Source: Natrarchaeobaculum sulfurireducens (GTDB lineage: Archaea > Halobacteriota > Halobacteria > Halobacteriales > Natrialbaceae). Taken from it: a DNA stretch of 64,000 nucleotides. This document shows positions 35,267-44,478 of the stretch, piece after piece. Location: the NCBI RefSeq assembly GCF_003430825.1, contig NZ_CP024047.1, positions 2,046,001-2,110,000 on the forward strand, in the 5' to 3' direction. Under the pieces are notes generated by a model. That model saw nothing but the letters and a program-made list of their open reading frames with translations. It was not told the origin of the DNA and searched no databases. The position numbers and the translations under genes were made by a program. Each line of letters opens with the position of its first letter. Within the stretch, counting starts at the first letter, position 1.

Positions 35267-35842
35267 TCACGTACCGTCCTCGAGTGGCTCATCCTCGGTC
35301 GTCGCGACGATCTGTGTCTCCGAATTGGCATCGGTGCCACACTCGAGGGTGACCTCACTCTGGTTCAACGCGGGATCGACGGCGTCCGCGCTTGCAGACA
35401 GCTCGTAGGAGTCGTCGGGAAGCCCGACGAGCGTGACGCTCTCGTTCGCCGGCACGCCGGTCGTCAGCGACTGGACCGAGGTGTCTTCCGTCCCCGCAGC
35501 CGTGCTCTCGACGGTCGACTCCGCGTGGAGCTGCGTCGAGACGTCGCTCTGAACCGAAAGCGGCGTCTGGTCGGTCGTCCAGTTCAGCGTGACCTCGACG
35601 GGTTCGGCGTACTGATTCTCGTATACCAACACGTTGGTTTCGTCGTCGCAATCGACCGTCACCGCGAGCCCGTCGTCCTGCTCAGCGTCCGAGCCTGCCG
35701 CCCCGCCGTCGCCGGCCCCGACGACCAGGGCACCCACCGCGAGCGCTCCGATCCCCACGAGTGCAACGGACACCAGGAGCCAGTGACTGGCCGTCGACGC
35801 ACCCATCTCCAGCCTCGAGCCAGTAGACCGTTCGTCTCTCAT
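35267..35842 (-). CDS. Single-span surface-exposed acidic protein, function unknown
   Basis: A 191-residue protein with an uncleaved N-terminal signal anchor at about residues 19-43 ('HWLLVSVALVGIGALAVGALVVG') and a Thr/Ser/Asp-rich extracellular domain of about 145 residues. The domain shows beta-strand patterning ('ETNVLVYENQYAEPVEVTLNW', 'GVPANESVTLVGLPDDSYEL') with two Cys (in 'VDCDDE' and 'LECGTD') that could form a disulfide. No known domain is recognised. Start at 35842 (MRDERST); upstream frame is Ser/Arg-rich and unlikely. Confidence 0.65.
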   Translation of the reverse strand: MRDERSTGSRLEMGASTASHWLLVSVALVGIGALAVGALVVGAGDGGAAGSDAEQDDGLAVTVDCDDETNVLVYENQYAEPVEVTLNWTTDQTPLSVQSDVSTQLHAESTVESTAAGTEDTSVQSLTTGVPANESVTLVGLPDDSYELSASADAVDPALNQSEVTLECGTDANSETQIVATTEDEPLEDGT

Positions 35843-36098
35843 CGGTATCGAAGCGCGAGACGGCCCGACCCCTTTGTTATGGAGAGCAGACACGGACAAC
35901 CGAGATGACCACCGTCGACGGGCCGCCCAAACCTCGAGTCGGACACCCGCGTTCTCCGCCGGCCTCGAGTGTCTCGATGAACGGGACGGACTCGAGGGCG
36001 AACTCCGCAAGACGGGGCCTAACTCGAGAAGAGTTACTGATCGACGCGTTGGCGAGACTTCGGAAACGAGCCGTTATAAGTCGAAAAGCGAACCGGCC

Positions 36099-36713
36099 TC
36101 AATCGTCATCGCCGATCGTGAGGAGATCCTGAATAAACGAGTTGAGCTGGTCGATAATTCCAGCGTCGTCCTCGCCGTCGTCCCCGTCCCCGTCGTCTTC
36201 CTCACCGCCGGCATCCTCCTGATCATCGTCCGCGGCCGCGTCCTCGAGCGCCGCTGAATCGTCGTCCCCGTTTTCGTCGCTCGTCTCGCCATCATCTGTC
36301 CCGTTCTCTTCGTCTTCGACCTCATCGTCGGCGTCGTCGTCATCTGCTTCATTGTCTGCGTCGTCGTCATCTGCTTCATCGTCTATGTCGTCGTCATCTG
36401 CTTCATCGTCTGTGTCGTCGTCATCGGCGTCGTCGTCTGCGGTGTCGTCATCGGCGTCGTCGTCTGCGGTGTCGTCATCGGCAGCTGTATCGTCGGCAGC
36501 GTCGCTCGAGTCCTCGATACCCGACGGAGCATCGTCTTCGCCGACGTCCTCGAGGGCGTCACCGTCATTGTCGGTGTCCTGACCGGTGACGAACTCCGGA
36601 GCGACGAACGCGACGGTCGTCCCGAACGCGACCAGCACGACGAGGATAGTTATGACTACCAGCCAGCCAGAGCCATACGCAGATCCGCCCCCGTCGTCGG
36701 GTTCGTCTCCCAT
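36099..36713 (-). CDS. Single-span protein with Asp-rich tandem-repeat domain
   Basis: A 204-residue protein. Residues about 16-38 form one transmembrane helix ('WLVVITILVVLVAFGTTVAF'). The outside part, about residues 50-185, is almost entirely Asp, Ala, Glu and Thr built from nine-residue units ('DEADDDDAD', 'DTADDDADD'), encoded by a 27-bp tandem repeat. A short, less acidic tail ('AGIIDQLNSFIQDLLTI') could form an amphipathic helix. Such a polyacidic stalk may bind cations or act as a surface spacer in high salt; function is unknown. Start at 36713. Confidence 0.6.
   Translation of the reverse strand: MGDEPDDGGGSAYGSGWLVVITILVVLVAFGTTVAFVAPEFVTGQDTDNDGDALEDVGEDDAPSGIEDSSDAADDTAADDDTADDDADDDTADDDADDDDTDDEADDDDIDDEADDDDADNEADDDDADDEVEDEENGTDDGETSDENGDDDSAALEDAAADDDQEDAGGEEDDGDGDDGEDDAGIIDQLNSFIQDLLTIGDDD
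36334..36471. repeat. 27-bp tandem repeats coding the Asp-rich stalk
   Basis: Three near-identical 27-bp units run at 36334-36360, 36361-36387 and 36388-36414, differing at one to three bases. They are followed by two copies of a related unit ending GTCTGCGGTG (36415-36444 with a 3-bp insertion, and 36445-36471). Unit lengths are multiples of three, so copy-number change keeps the frame of the overlapping gene. Confidence 0.8.
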
Positions 36714-36991
36714 TTTCTCAAGGTACGCGATCCGTGTGGCTTTGTTAACCACCACAATCCGACGCCAGTGGAGCGCTGCAACGCTCGAGGGCGTCGGAGA
36801 CAACCATCACGTGAGTTCAGCGGACGGCGGGCCGAGTTACCACGGCGTAAGCTCGGGCTACTCGAGTAGCGGTGGGCTACAGGTCTCCGACGAGTCACTA
36901 TACCGGTGACCGCCGTCGCTTCCAGAGGGTGTGCGGATGTATGACATACTACACCCAAACGCCTACTGGCTCGAGGCGCGAGGACAGAGAC

Positions 36992-38899
36992 ATGAGCTAC
37001 GATATCGAGCGCTACCTCAACGTTCGAAGCGCTTACGGCGCGTCGTTCGGTCCCGACGGTGAACGACTCTCGTTTCTGATGAACACCACGGGAACGGGAC
37101 AGGTCTGGACGCTCGAGGGCCCCCGCGAGTGGCCGGAGCAACGCACGTTCTACGACGAACGAGTAACGTTCGCCTCGTGGTCGCCCGAGCGGCCGGAGTT
37201 GATCTTCGGGATGGACGACGGTGGCAACGAGAAAGTCCAGCTGTTCAGACTCGATGCCGAGACGGGCGTCATCGAGAGCCTGACGGCGAGCCCCGAGGCC
37301 GAACAACGTCGTGGCTCGGGGAGCCACAACGAGCCTCGCGCTCGCATCGCTCACGCGAAACACCGATGGGGCGGCTGGAGCCACGACGGCGAGCGGTTCG
37401 CGTTCGCCTCCAATCGGCGTGATGAGTCGGTCTTCGACGTATACGTCCAGAACCGTGACGAGACCGGCGACGCGGCCGAACTCGTCTGCGAGGGCGACGG
37501 GTGGCTCTCGCTCGCGGGCTGGAGCCCCGACGATTCCCGGCTGCTGGTCTCGCAGGCATACTCGAACTTCGACCAGGACCTCTACGTACTCGACCTCGAG
37601 GCCGACGAGCCGACCCTCGAGCATCTGACGCCCCACGAAGGCAACGTCCGGTATCAGAGTGCCAGTTGGGCACCCGACGGCGAGGGGATCTACCTGGTGA
37701 CCGACGAGGGCGACGCCGACACGCTTTACCTCGCGTATCTCGACCTCGACACTCGAGCACTCGAGACCGTCGCCGACGGCGATGGGTGGAACGTCGACGG
37801 CATCGCGCTGGACGACGAGACGGGGCGGTTCGTCTACTCCCGAAACGTCGAGGGCTACACCGAGTTGACCGTTGGCGAGTTCGACGCCGACGATCCCACC
37901 GCGTTCGAGACGTTCCCCGAACCCGATCTGCCGGGCGGTATCGCCGGGGGTGTGAGCTTCGACCCCGACGCCGACCGATTCGCACTGTCGACGACGGGCG
38001 ACACCGTGAACACGAACGTCTTCGTGGTCGACCTCGAGAGCGGCGAGGCCGAGCGGTGGACCGACGCTCCGACGGCCGGTATCCCGCGGGAGACGTTCCA
38101 GGAGTCCGAACTCGTCCACGTCGAGAGTTTCGGCGTCGACGGAGAAACCCCGTCGGCTGGGCTGGAGGTCCCTGGCTTCCTCACGCTTCCTGACAACCCT
38201 GCAGGCGGGAGCGAGGACGGCGCGCCCGTTATCGTCGACATCCACGGCGGCCCCGAGAGCCAGCGCCGACCGTCGTTCTCGAGCGTGAAACAGTACTTCG
38301 TCGATCGCGGTTACGCCTACTTCGAGCCCAACGTCCGCGGTTCGGCGGGCTACGGGGCTGACTACGCCGCCCTCGACGACGTCGAGAAACGGATGGACTC
38401 GGTCGCCGACATCGAAGCCTGCGTCGAGTGGCTGCAGGACCATCCCGCAATCGACCCGAACCGGATCGCCGCCAAAGGCGGCTCCTACGGCGGCTTCATG
38501 GTACTCGCGGCGCTGACTGAGTACCCCGACCTGTGGGCTGCCGGGATCGACGTCGTCGGCATCGCTAACTTCGTCACGTTCCTCGAGAACACCGGCGATT
38601 GGCGCCGCGAGCTTCGGGAGGCCGAGTACGGCAGTCTCGAAGAAGATCGTGCCTTCCTCGAGTCGATCTCGCCGATCAACAACGTCGAGAACATCGAGGC
38701 TCCGCTGTTCGTCCTCCACGGGGAAAACGATCCCCGTGTGCCGGTCGGCGAGGCCGAACAGATCGCCGAAAAGGCCGACGCCCAGGGCGTTCCCGTTCGC
38801 ACGCTGATCTTCGAGGACGAGGGCCACGGCTTCTCGAAACTCGAGAATCGCATCGAGGCCTACTCGGCGATCGCTGACTTCCTCGACGACCACGTCTGA
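36992..38899 (+). CDS. S9-family prolyl oligopeptidase (acylaminoacyl-peptidase type)
   Basis: A 635-residue serine peptidase. Residues about 20-370 carry WD/beta-propeller-like repeats ('SFGPDGERLSFL', 'WSHDGERFAFASNR', 'WSPDDSRLLVS', 'WAPDGEGIYLV'). Residues about 380-635 are the alpha/beta hydrolase: nucleophile Ser in 'GGSYGGFMVL' near 498, Asp in 'HGENDPRVPVGEA' near 580, His in 'DEGHGFSKLEN' near 612. No signal peptide, so probably cytosolic peptide trimming. Start at 36992 (MSYDIERYL); earlier in-frame Mets give an unrelated leader. Confidence 0.92.
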   Translation: MSYDIERYLNVRSAYGASFGPDGERLSFLMNTTGTGQVWTLEGPREWPEQRTFYDERVTFASWSPERPELIFGMDDGGNEKVQLFRLDAETGVIESLTASPEAEQRRGSGSHNEPRARIAHAKHRWGGWSHDGERFAFASNRRDESVFDVYVQNRDETGDAAELVCEGDGWLSLAGWSPDDSRLLVSQAYSNFDQDLYVLDLEADEPTLEHLTPHEGNVRYQSASWAPDGEGIYLVTDEGDADTLYLAYLDLDTRALETVADGDGWNVDGIALDDETGRFVYSRNVEGYTELTVGEFDADDPTAFETFPEPDLPGGIAGGVSFDPDADRFALSTTGDTVNTNVFVVDLESGEAERWTDAPTAGIPRETFQESELVHVESFGVDGETPSAGLEVPGFLTLPDNPAGGSEDGAPVIVDIHGGPESQRRPSFSSVKQYFVDRGYAYFEPNVRGSAGYGADYAALDDVEKRMDSVADIEACVEWLQDHPAIDPNRIAAKGGSYGGFMVLAALTEYPDLWAAGIDVVGIANFVTFLENTGDWRRELREAEYGSLEEDRAFLESISPINNVENIEAPLFVLHGENDPRVPVGEAEQIAEKADAQGVPVRTLIFEDEGHGFSKLENRIEAYSAIADFLDDHV

Positions 38900-38910
38900 G
38901 CCTCGGGTTC

Positions 38911-39759
38911 CTACACGGGTCGACTGGCGTCTCCGTCTTCCTCGAACATCACGATGACCGTCGGCGCCTCACGGTCGACGTCGCAGTCGGAACCGCGTTC
39001 GACGGCGTAAGTCATTTCTCCGGTCTCGTTGGCGGGGACCGAAGCATGCAGTTCCAGTTCGTGTGTGCGCTCGTCATTGCGGTCGATTCGGTCCGGAACG
39101 TCGTAACTCCGGGGCTCGTACCGAACGGGGACCTGATCCGTCTCGACGTCGGTGCCCACCACACAGCCCGCTGCCGATGGCAGATCGACCGGGCGCGCAA
39201 ACGGCGAGGGGTTCGTCACAGTGAGCGTGCCGACGGTCGCCTCGGCGCGGACCCGGTCCTCATCGTCGTCCGTCTGTGGAACGTCGACCGTCGTTTCGTC
39301 GTCGAGTTCGACCGAATACTGGACGTCACCGGTGACGACGTCCGCGCCGACGAAGACGAAACTCACAGCAACTATCCCGACGACGACGTAGCCAGCGGCC
39401 CGGCGGCCGACGTCGAGTCGCTGCCGGCGAACACCGTACCCGAGGCCGACGAACAGCGCTGCCGAGGCCGAAAGCAAAAGGAAGACGCCGGTCTCGTCGA
39501 CCGTATAGCGAGTCGCTACGTACCCGAGAAACACGGCGTACGACAGCCCCGCAACTGCGTAGGCGACCACGTCGAGGACGTCGCGCTCGAGGGTAAGGCC
39601 AGCGACGAGAAAGGCGACGAACGCAGCGAACAGCAACGCAGCCGTCACCGTAATCGAGAGGCCGAACACTACGTCACGGGCGAAATACAGGAGCGCGCCG
39701 AGTGCGAAGAGGACGCCGAGGACGTACAACACCTTGCCGCCATCGAGTTCGAAATTCAT
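38911..39759 (-). CDS. Membrane protein with five N-terminal helices and an outer acidic domain
   Basis: A 282-residue protein. About five hydrophobic helices lie at roughly residues 9-30, 33-53, 62-83, 91-110 and 120-145. The C-terminal 135 residues form a soluble beta-rich domain with two Cys (in 'SAAGCVVG' and 'GSDCDVDREA'), probably outside the cell. No family is recognised. It ends eleven bases from the convergent peptidase stop; both appear intact. Confidence 0.65.
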   Translation of the reverse strand: MNFELDGGKVLYVLGVLFALGALLYFARDVVFGLSITVTAALLFAAFVAFLVAGLTLERDVLDVVAYAVAGLSYAVFLGYVATRYTVDETGVFLLLSASAALFVGLGYGVRRQRLDVGRRAAGYVVVGIVAVSFVFVGADVVTGDVQYSVELDDETTVDVPQTDDDEDRVRAEATVGTLTVTNPSPFARPVDLPSAAGCVVGTDVETDQVPVRYEPRSYDVPDRIDRNDERTHELELHASVPANETGEMTYAVERGSDCDVDREAPTVIVMFEEDGDASRPV

Positions 39760-39893
39760 TCGGGGACGGCGTACTCATTCCTCGCTGTCAGTATCAACGT
39801 TATGACTGATCGACGTGGACGGGCAGACTCTGGTCGACAGACTGCGGATCGATCGACGCCACACCTTTTTCGGCCGCCTGCGAACGACCAGTT

Positions 39894-40577
39894 ATGGTTA
39901 CGGGCGCGATTCTCGCCGGCGGCCGATCGACCCGCTTCGGCGACGAGGACAAAGCCGTTGCGTCACTCGCAGGAACGCCGATGATCCGCCGGGTCGCAGA
40001 TCGACTCGCTGGGACGGCACCGCCGGTCGAACCGGGCGCGGCGGCGGCCAGCGACGGCGAACCCGTCATCGACAACCTGGTCGTCAACTGCCGAGCCGAC
40101 CAGCGCGAACCGATCGCCGACGCGATGGCGGGGTATCCACTCGAGGTCGCCTACGTCGAGGACGAGACGCCGGACCAGGGACCGATGGCCGGCATCCGAA
40201 ACGCCTGTCGAGGCGCGCCCGACGAGTGGACCGTTATCGTCGCCTGCGACATGCCGTTTGTCGACCCGACTCTCGTCAGCTACCTCTGTGGGGTGGCTCG
40301 AGATCACGAGGCGGCAGTTCCCCGACTCGAGGACGAGTGGTATCAGACGACTCAGGCCGTCTACCGCTCGGCGCCGATGGCGGACGCCTGTGACCGGGCG
40401 CTCGCTCGCGGCGACAGAAAGATCCTCGAGCCGTTGTTCGACCTCGACTACGTCGTCGTCGACGACGATGCGATCCGTGACGTTACCACCGAGTTGACGT
40501 TCGATAACGTCAACACCAGTGCGGACCTGAAACGTGCCGAGCGCCGCTATCGCGCGGATGGCCCGGACAGCGAGTGA
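39894..40577 (+). CDS. mobA: Molybdenum cofactor guanylyltransferase
   Basis: A 227-residue nucleotidyltransferase. It opens with the GTP-binding signature 'ILAGGRSTRFGDEDKA' at residues 6-21 and has 'VIVACDMPFVDPTLVSYL' near 115 with the Mg-binding Asp. MobA attaches GMP to molybdopterin; in archaea related enzymes can make other nucleotide forms of Mo/W-pterin cofactors. It is the first gene of a same-strand Mo/W-related group; the AOR homologue begins 158 bases downstream and a yqeC-like gene lies convergent beyond it. A Pro/Glu-rich insertion near residues 45-60 is slightly unusual. Confidence 0.88.
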   Translation: MVTGAILAGGRSTRFGDEDKAVASLAGTPMIRRVADRLAGTAPPVEPGAAAASDGEPVIDNLVVNCRADQREPIADAMAGYPLEVAYVEDETPDQGPMAGIRNACRGAPDEWTVIVACDMPFVDPTLVSYLCGVARDHEAAVPRLEDEWYQTTQAVYRSAPMADACDRALARGDRKILEPLFDLDYVVVDDDAIRDVTTELTFDNVNTSADLKRAERRYRADGPDSE

Positions 40578-40735
40578 TCGAACGCCCGATTCCGATGGTC
40601 CACAACCAATATCCAGTTTGACACTTCGAGCTTCGTCGTCCACCGTGGACCGGCCGATCCCGATTTCACCGCCCAGACGCCGTCTCGAGGACCCACCGCG
40701 TGGCTTTTATCTCCCACTCCCGTCACCTAGCGACG

Positions 40736-42541
40736 ATGCCCGACAGGGACGTCCTGGTGCGAGTCGACCTCTCAGCAGGACGTGTAACCAGCGAGGCGAT
40801 CCCGGAGCGGTGGCTCGAGCAGTACGTGGGAGGGAAAGGCCTCGGCGCTCGATACCTCTACGACGAACTCGAGGCAGGAACGGACCCGCACGCGCCGGAG
40901 AACGTTCTCCTGTTCGCGCTCGGGCCGCTCACTGGCTACACACCCGGCGACCAGCGATACGCGGCGATCACGAAGTCGCCCCTGACGGGTGCGTTTCTCG
41001 ACTCCTACGGCGGTGGCACCTTCCCCGCGCGACTGGCTGGCTCGCTCGAAGGACACCTCGGCGTACTCGTAACGGGTGTAGCTGCCGAGCCCGTCGTCCT
41101 CGAAGTCGACGGCGGCGAGGCGCGACTCGAGTCTGCCGACGACCTGTGGGGGCTCAACGCCGAGGCGACCTGCGATCGGTTCCCGGACGCCGCCGTTGCC
41201 TGCGTCGGCCCCGCGGGCGAAAACGGCGTCCAGTTCGCGACCATCGCCTCCGACGGCGGCGACCATCACGCTGGCCGCGGCGGCGCAGGCACCGTGATGG
41301 GCGCGAAGAACCTGAAAGCCGTCGTGGCCCACGGATCGGCCCCCGACGGGCTCGAGGACCTGCACGAGCGCGACGAAACGGCGTTCGCCGAGAGTGACGC
41401 CGGTCGGTGGCTCGCAGCCAGCGACACCCTCGAGACGGTCGACTTCGCGAACGAGGTCGGCGTGTTGCCGACCCGAGGCTGGCAGGCTCGCTCTTTCGAC
41501 GGCGCCGACAACCTCGGCATCGAACGGGTTCGCAAAGCCGCCCACGGTCGAGAACGACCCGACGATCCCGTCCCAGGAGGGTTTCGCGTCGACAGTGACG
41601 AGGGCGAGAGCGTCCCTCGCGGCGCGGCGCCGATCGTCCTCGGGGCCGGCCTCGGCATCGACGACTTCGACGCCGTCGCCACGCTGGGGGCTATCTGCGA
41701 CCGACTCGCGATGGACGTCATCACCGCGGGCAACGCGGTCGCCTGGTCGATGCGAGCGAGCCAGGAAGGGCTGCTCGAGCGCGACCTCGAGTTCGGCGAC
41801 GAGGCGGCCGCCCGAACCCTGATCGACGAAATCGCCACCCGATCGACCCCCCTCGGCGAGGCGCTCGCTGACGGCGTCGATGCCGCGACAGCCCGGTTCG
41901 GCGGCGACGATCTGATCCCGACGGTCAAAGGAATGGAACTCTCCTCGTACGACCCGCGAAACGCGGAGACAATGGCGCTCGCGTACGCGACGAGCGACCG
42001 CGGCGGCTGTCACCGCCGTGCCCGCCCCGTCGAACTCGAGCCCGTCGCTGGTGGCACGTGGGACCCGGCGCGGAAGGTCGCAGCCGTCGTCGACGAGCAG
42101 AACCGACGGGCCGTCCTGTGGAGTCTGATCGCCGACGACTTTCTCGAGGACGTATTGCGGCCGACAGTCGCCGCGGAGTGGCTCTCGGCGGTCGGCTACG
42201 AGTGCGACGAGGACGAACTCGCACGGGTTGGCGAGCGGGTCTGGACCCTGGTCAAGCTGTTCAACCTTCGCGAGGGATTCTCGCGAGCCGACGACGAACT
42301 GCCCTCGACGCTGACCGAACCGCTCGAGGACGACGGGACAGCGGGCCTCGATCCGGAGGCGTTCGACGCGTTGCTCGATCGATACTACGCGATCCGCGGC
42401 TGGAACAATCGGGGTCAACCGACCGAGACCACCCTCCGTCGGCTGGATCTGTGTGACGTGTCGGACGCAGAGACACCGGTCCGGCGCTCCTCAGACGAGA
42501 CACCCGCCGGCCGCTCGACAGACGAGACGCCGGAGACCTGA
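40736..42541 (+). CDS. Aldehyde:ferredoxin oxidoreductase homologue lacking Fe-S cluster cysteines
   Basis: A 601-residue tungstopterin-type enzyme. The N-domain is well kept: 'YVGGKGLGARYLYDEL' near 31, 'FLDSYGGGTFPARLAG' near 86, 'GENGVQFATIASDGGDHHAG' near 161 and 'GGAGTVMGAKNLKAVV' near 182. The later 'MELSSYDPRNAETMAL' and 'SDRGGCH' segments also match. The CxxCxxxC segment expected after 'LPTRGWQ', and the fourth Cys near the C-terminal domain, are absent: no Cys occurs between about residues 160 and 310. The usual acidic residue before the 'LG.GLGIDD' stretch is also changed. The Ser/Thr-rich tail repeats 'SDETP'. It may bind Mo/W-pterin but cannot hold the normal [4Fe-4S] cluster. Confidence 0.85.
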   Translation: MPDRDVLVRVDLSAGRVTSEAIPERWLEQYVGGKGLGARYLYDELEAGTDPHAPENVLLFALGPLTGYTPGDQRYAAITKSPLTGAFLDSYGGGTFPARLAGSLEGHLGVLVTGVAAEPVVLEVDGGEARLESADDLWGLNAEATCDRFPDAAVACVGPAGENGVQFATIASDGGDHHAGRGGAGTVMGAKNLKAVVAHGSAPDGLEDLHERDETAFAESDAGRWLAASDTLETVDFANEVGVLPTRGWQARSFDGADNLGIERVRKAAHGRERPDDPVPGGFRVDSDEGESVPRGAAPIVLGAGLGIDDFDAVATLGAICDRLAMDVITAGNAVAWSMRASQEGLLERDLEFGDEAAARTLIDEIATRSTPLGEALADGVDAATARFGGDDLIPTVKGMELSSYDPRNAETMALAYATSDRGGCHRRARPVELEPVAGGTWDPARKVAAVVDEQNRRAVLWSLIADDFLEDVLRPTVAAEWLSAVGYECDEDELARVGERVWTLVKLFNLREGFSRADDELPSTLTEPLEDDGTAGLDPEAFDALLDRYYAIRGWNNRGQPTETTLRRLDLCDVSDAETPVRRSSDETPAGRSTDETPET

Positions 42542-42568
42542 ATCGGCCGTCGTACCTCGCCAGCGACT

Positions 42569-43297
42569 TCAGACGACGTCGACGACCGGCTGGTCCTCGA
42601 GAAAGCTCGTGAGAACGACGCGTGAGATGAGGCGCTGCTCGTGTAGCTGTGCCGCGATTTCGCGGGCCGTCCGCTCTGTGTCGGCGTCGTCGACCATGTT
42701 GATCAGCGGGACGACCGTCGCATCCGCCGGAACGTCGGCCCAGCCGCCTCGGTCGCTCGCGAGGACGGTCGCCACGTCAGCCGCCGAAATCCGGTCGCCG
42801 TGCTCGAGACCGGTCAGTTCGACGACGCGCTCGGGCCGGTGGACGTGCTCGTCGGTCAGCGGTTCGCCGACGATACGTGCGCTGGCGATCGGGACGACGA
42901 TGTCGGCGGAATCCGGAATCTGGGGTTCGTTTTCGCCGGGTGCTTTGAACCAGCGAGTTCGTGCGCCATCGGCTTTGACGAGCACCGAAACGTCGTCGTC
43001 GACGTCGGCTGCGAGGGCGTCCACCGTCTCCGTCTCGTATCCCCGATACCGGTCGGATCGTTCTCGAGCGCGGACGAGGCCGATCGGCCACTCTCGAGCT
43101 TCCTCGACGGGCGACAGCGGCGCTTTGGCGACGTGAACGGCCGCGACGTGATCGTCGAACGGTGGAATCCTGACGGTCGCGGTGACGATCGCCCGCTCGA
43201 GTCTCCCGGCGAGTGCGTAAAGCGTCGATTTCTTGCCGCCGGCACCGACGACGCAGGTTACGTTGCCGTCGGCATCGAGTGCCTCGACGAGGTCCAT
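42569..43297 (-). CDS. yqeC: YqeC-like putative selenium/molybdenum cofactor biosynthesis protein
   Basis: A 242-residue P-loop-like protein. It begins with a nucleotide-binding pattern 'CVVGAGGKKSTLYALAGRL' near residues 15-33 and contains 'VLVKADGARTRWFKAPGENEPQIPDSADIVVPI' in two adjacent blocks near 105-135, the hallmark I associate with the YqeC family (TIGR03172). In bacteria yqeC accompanies selenium-dependent molybdenum hydroxylases. Here it lies convergent with the AOR homologue (27-base gap) and near mobA, so a role in handling the Mo/W cofactor is inferred, not shown. Confidence 0.8.
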   Translation of the reverse strand: MDLVEALDADGNVTCVVGAGGKKSTLYALAGRLERAIVTATVRIPPFDDHVAAVHVAKAPLSPVEEAREWPIGLVRARERSDRYRGYETETVDALAADVDDDVSVLVKADGARTRWFKAPGENEPQIPDSADIVVPIASARIVGEPLTDEHVHRPERVVELTGLEHGDRISAADVATVLASDRGGWADVPADATVVPLINMVDDADTERTAREIAAQLHEQRLISRVVLTSFLEDQPVVDVV

Positions 43298-43414
43298 ACC
43301 GAGTAGAGGCGGCTCGAGCCCTTGAGTGTACTCGTCGCCGATCCTGGGACTCGAGAGTCGGCAAGTCAGACCGATTCGGTTGCGTTAACCAGCCCCGTGT
43401 CCGTAGGTGGATGC

Positions 43415-44440
43415 ATGCACTGGCGACGAGCCGTCGTCGGGCTCTCGATCGCCGTCGGTGTCGTCGCCTTGCTGGTCTACGGCGTCGGCTGGGACACCGT
43501 CGTCGATCACGTCCGAGCCGCCCATACCGGATTTCTCGCGGCCGCGTTCGTGGTTGGGCTCGGGATGCTCGTGCTCCGAGGGGCGCTCGTGTGGCGGCTC
43601 CTCGACCCCGTCGACGGATCTGCCCGCGGCGCTGGGTTCGCGACGGCCTACCTCGCGGGGTATTTCGCCCGCAGCGCGCTTCCCTGGGGCCGATCGACGG
43701 GGACGCCGATCACGGCCTATCTCCTGTCGACCCACTCCGACTCGGAGTTCGAGGACAACCTCGCGGTCGTCGCCGCCGCAGAGGGGTTCAACGCCATTGC
43801 GAGTCTCGTCGTCGCCGCCGCCGGAGTCGCACTCTACGCCGCACTCGGTGACACTGGCTCGATCGAGTCCGTCTCGACGAGCGTCGCGCTCGCTAGCGGT
43901 GGTGGACTTCTCGCCGCCGGACTCGTGCTCGTCGTCTTCAACAGCGGCATCGCGAGGACAGTCACCCTCGATCTGGTCACGCGACTCGAGCGCACGATCG
44001 GGGCGCTACCGAGGCTCTCGCGGCTCGATGGCGTCCTCACGCGACGGATAGACGGCTTCTTCGAGACGCTCGAGGCCATCCAGGCCTCCCGTCGCACGCT
44101 CGCCGCGGCGTTTGGTATTGCGGTGGTGAGCTGGGTGTTCAACGCCGCGCCCCTGTACGTCGTTCTGGTGGCGTTAGGCGTCGACGTTCCGTTCGCGCTG
44201 GTGCTCGTCTGTGCGCCACTGGCGTCGTTCGGTGGTGTCGTCCCGCTGCCTGGCGGCTCCGGCGGCATCGAGGTCGTCCTCGCGAGTCTGCTCGTCGCGA
44301 CTGTCGGCGTTCCGGTTGGCGTGGCTGCGGCGGCAGCCTTGCTCTACCGGGTGACGACCTACTGGACACACCTCGCGATCGGCGGCTGTGTTGCCGTCTC
44401 GCTCTCCGTATTCGGAACTGATCGGTTCGCCAGCGCGTGA
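43415..44440 (+). CDS. Flippase-like (lysylphosphatidylglycerol synthase TM-domain) membrane protein
   Basis: A 341-residue multi-pass protein with about eight hydrophobic segments. The family signature is seen in 'YLAGYFARSALPWGRSTGTPI' near residues 83-103 and 'PLASFGGVVPLPGGSGGIE' near 268-286, with the conserved Pro-Gly-Gly. Members of this UPF0104/TIGR00374 family flip or modify membrane lipids. An archaeal-lipid role is attractive because egsA is the next gene (convergent), but that is only context. Start at 43415. Confidence 0.8.
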   Translation: MHWRRAVVGLSIAVGVVALLVYGVGWDTVVDHVRAAHTGFLAAAFVVGLGMLVLRGALVWRLLDPVDGSARGAGFATAYLAGYFARSALPWGRSTGTPITAYLLSTHSDSEFEDNLAVVAAAEGFNAIASLVVAAAGVALYAALGDTGSIESVSTSVALASGGGLLAAGLVLVVFNSGIARTVTLDLVTRLERTIGALPRLSRLDGVLTRRIDGFFETLEAIQASRRTLAAAFGIAVVSWVFNAAPLYVVLVALGVDVPFALVLVCAPLASFGGVVPLPGGSGGIEVVLASLLVATVGVPVGVAAAAALLYRVTTYWTHLAIGGCVAVSLSVFGTDRFASA

Positions 44441-44478
44441 CAGACCGCTGTCCGCTTCGCGGCGACCAGCATGTCCGA

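Noticed and set aside
36334-36471. CRISPR array
   Set aside because: Units are contiguous with no spacers and lie in frame within a coding gene; they are simple tandem repeats.
36656-38893. Long open frame (745 codons) on the minus strand opposite the S9 peptidase gene
   Set aside because: It is an antisense shadow of a GC-rich acidic gene; the plus strand shows clear catalytic motifs and this frame has no domain-like content.
40772-42418. 548-codon minus-strand frame opposite the AOR homologue
   Set aside because: Antisense shadow with no recognisable motifs.
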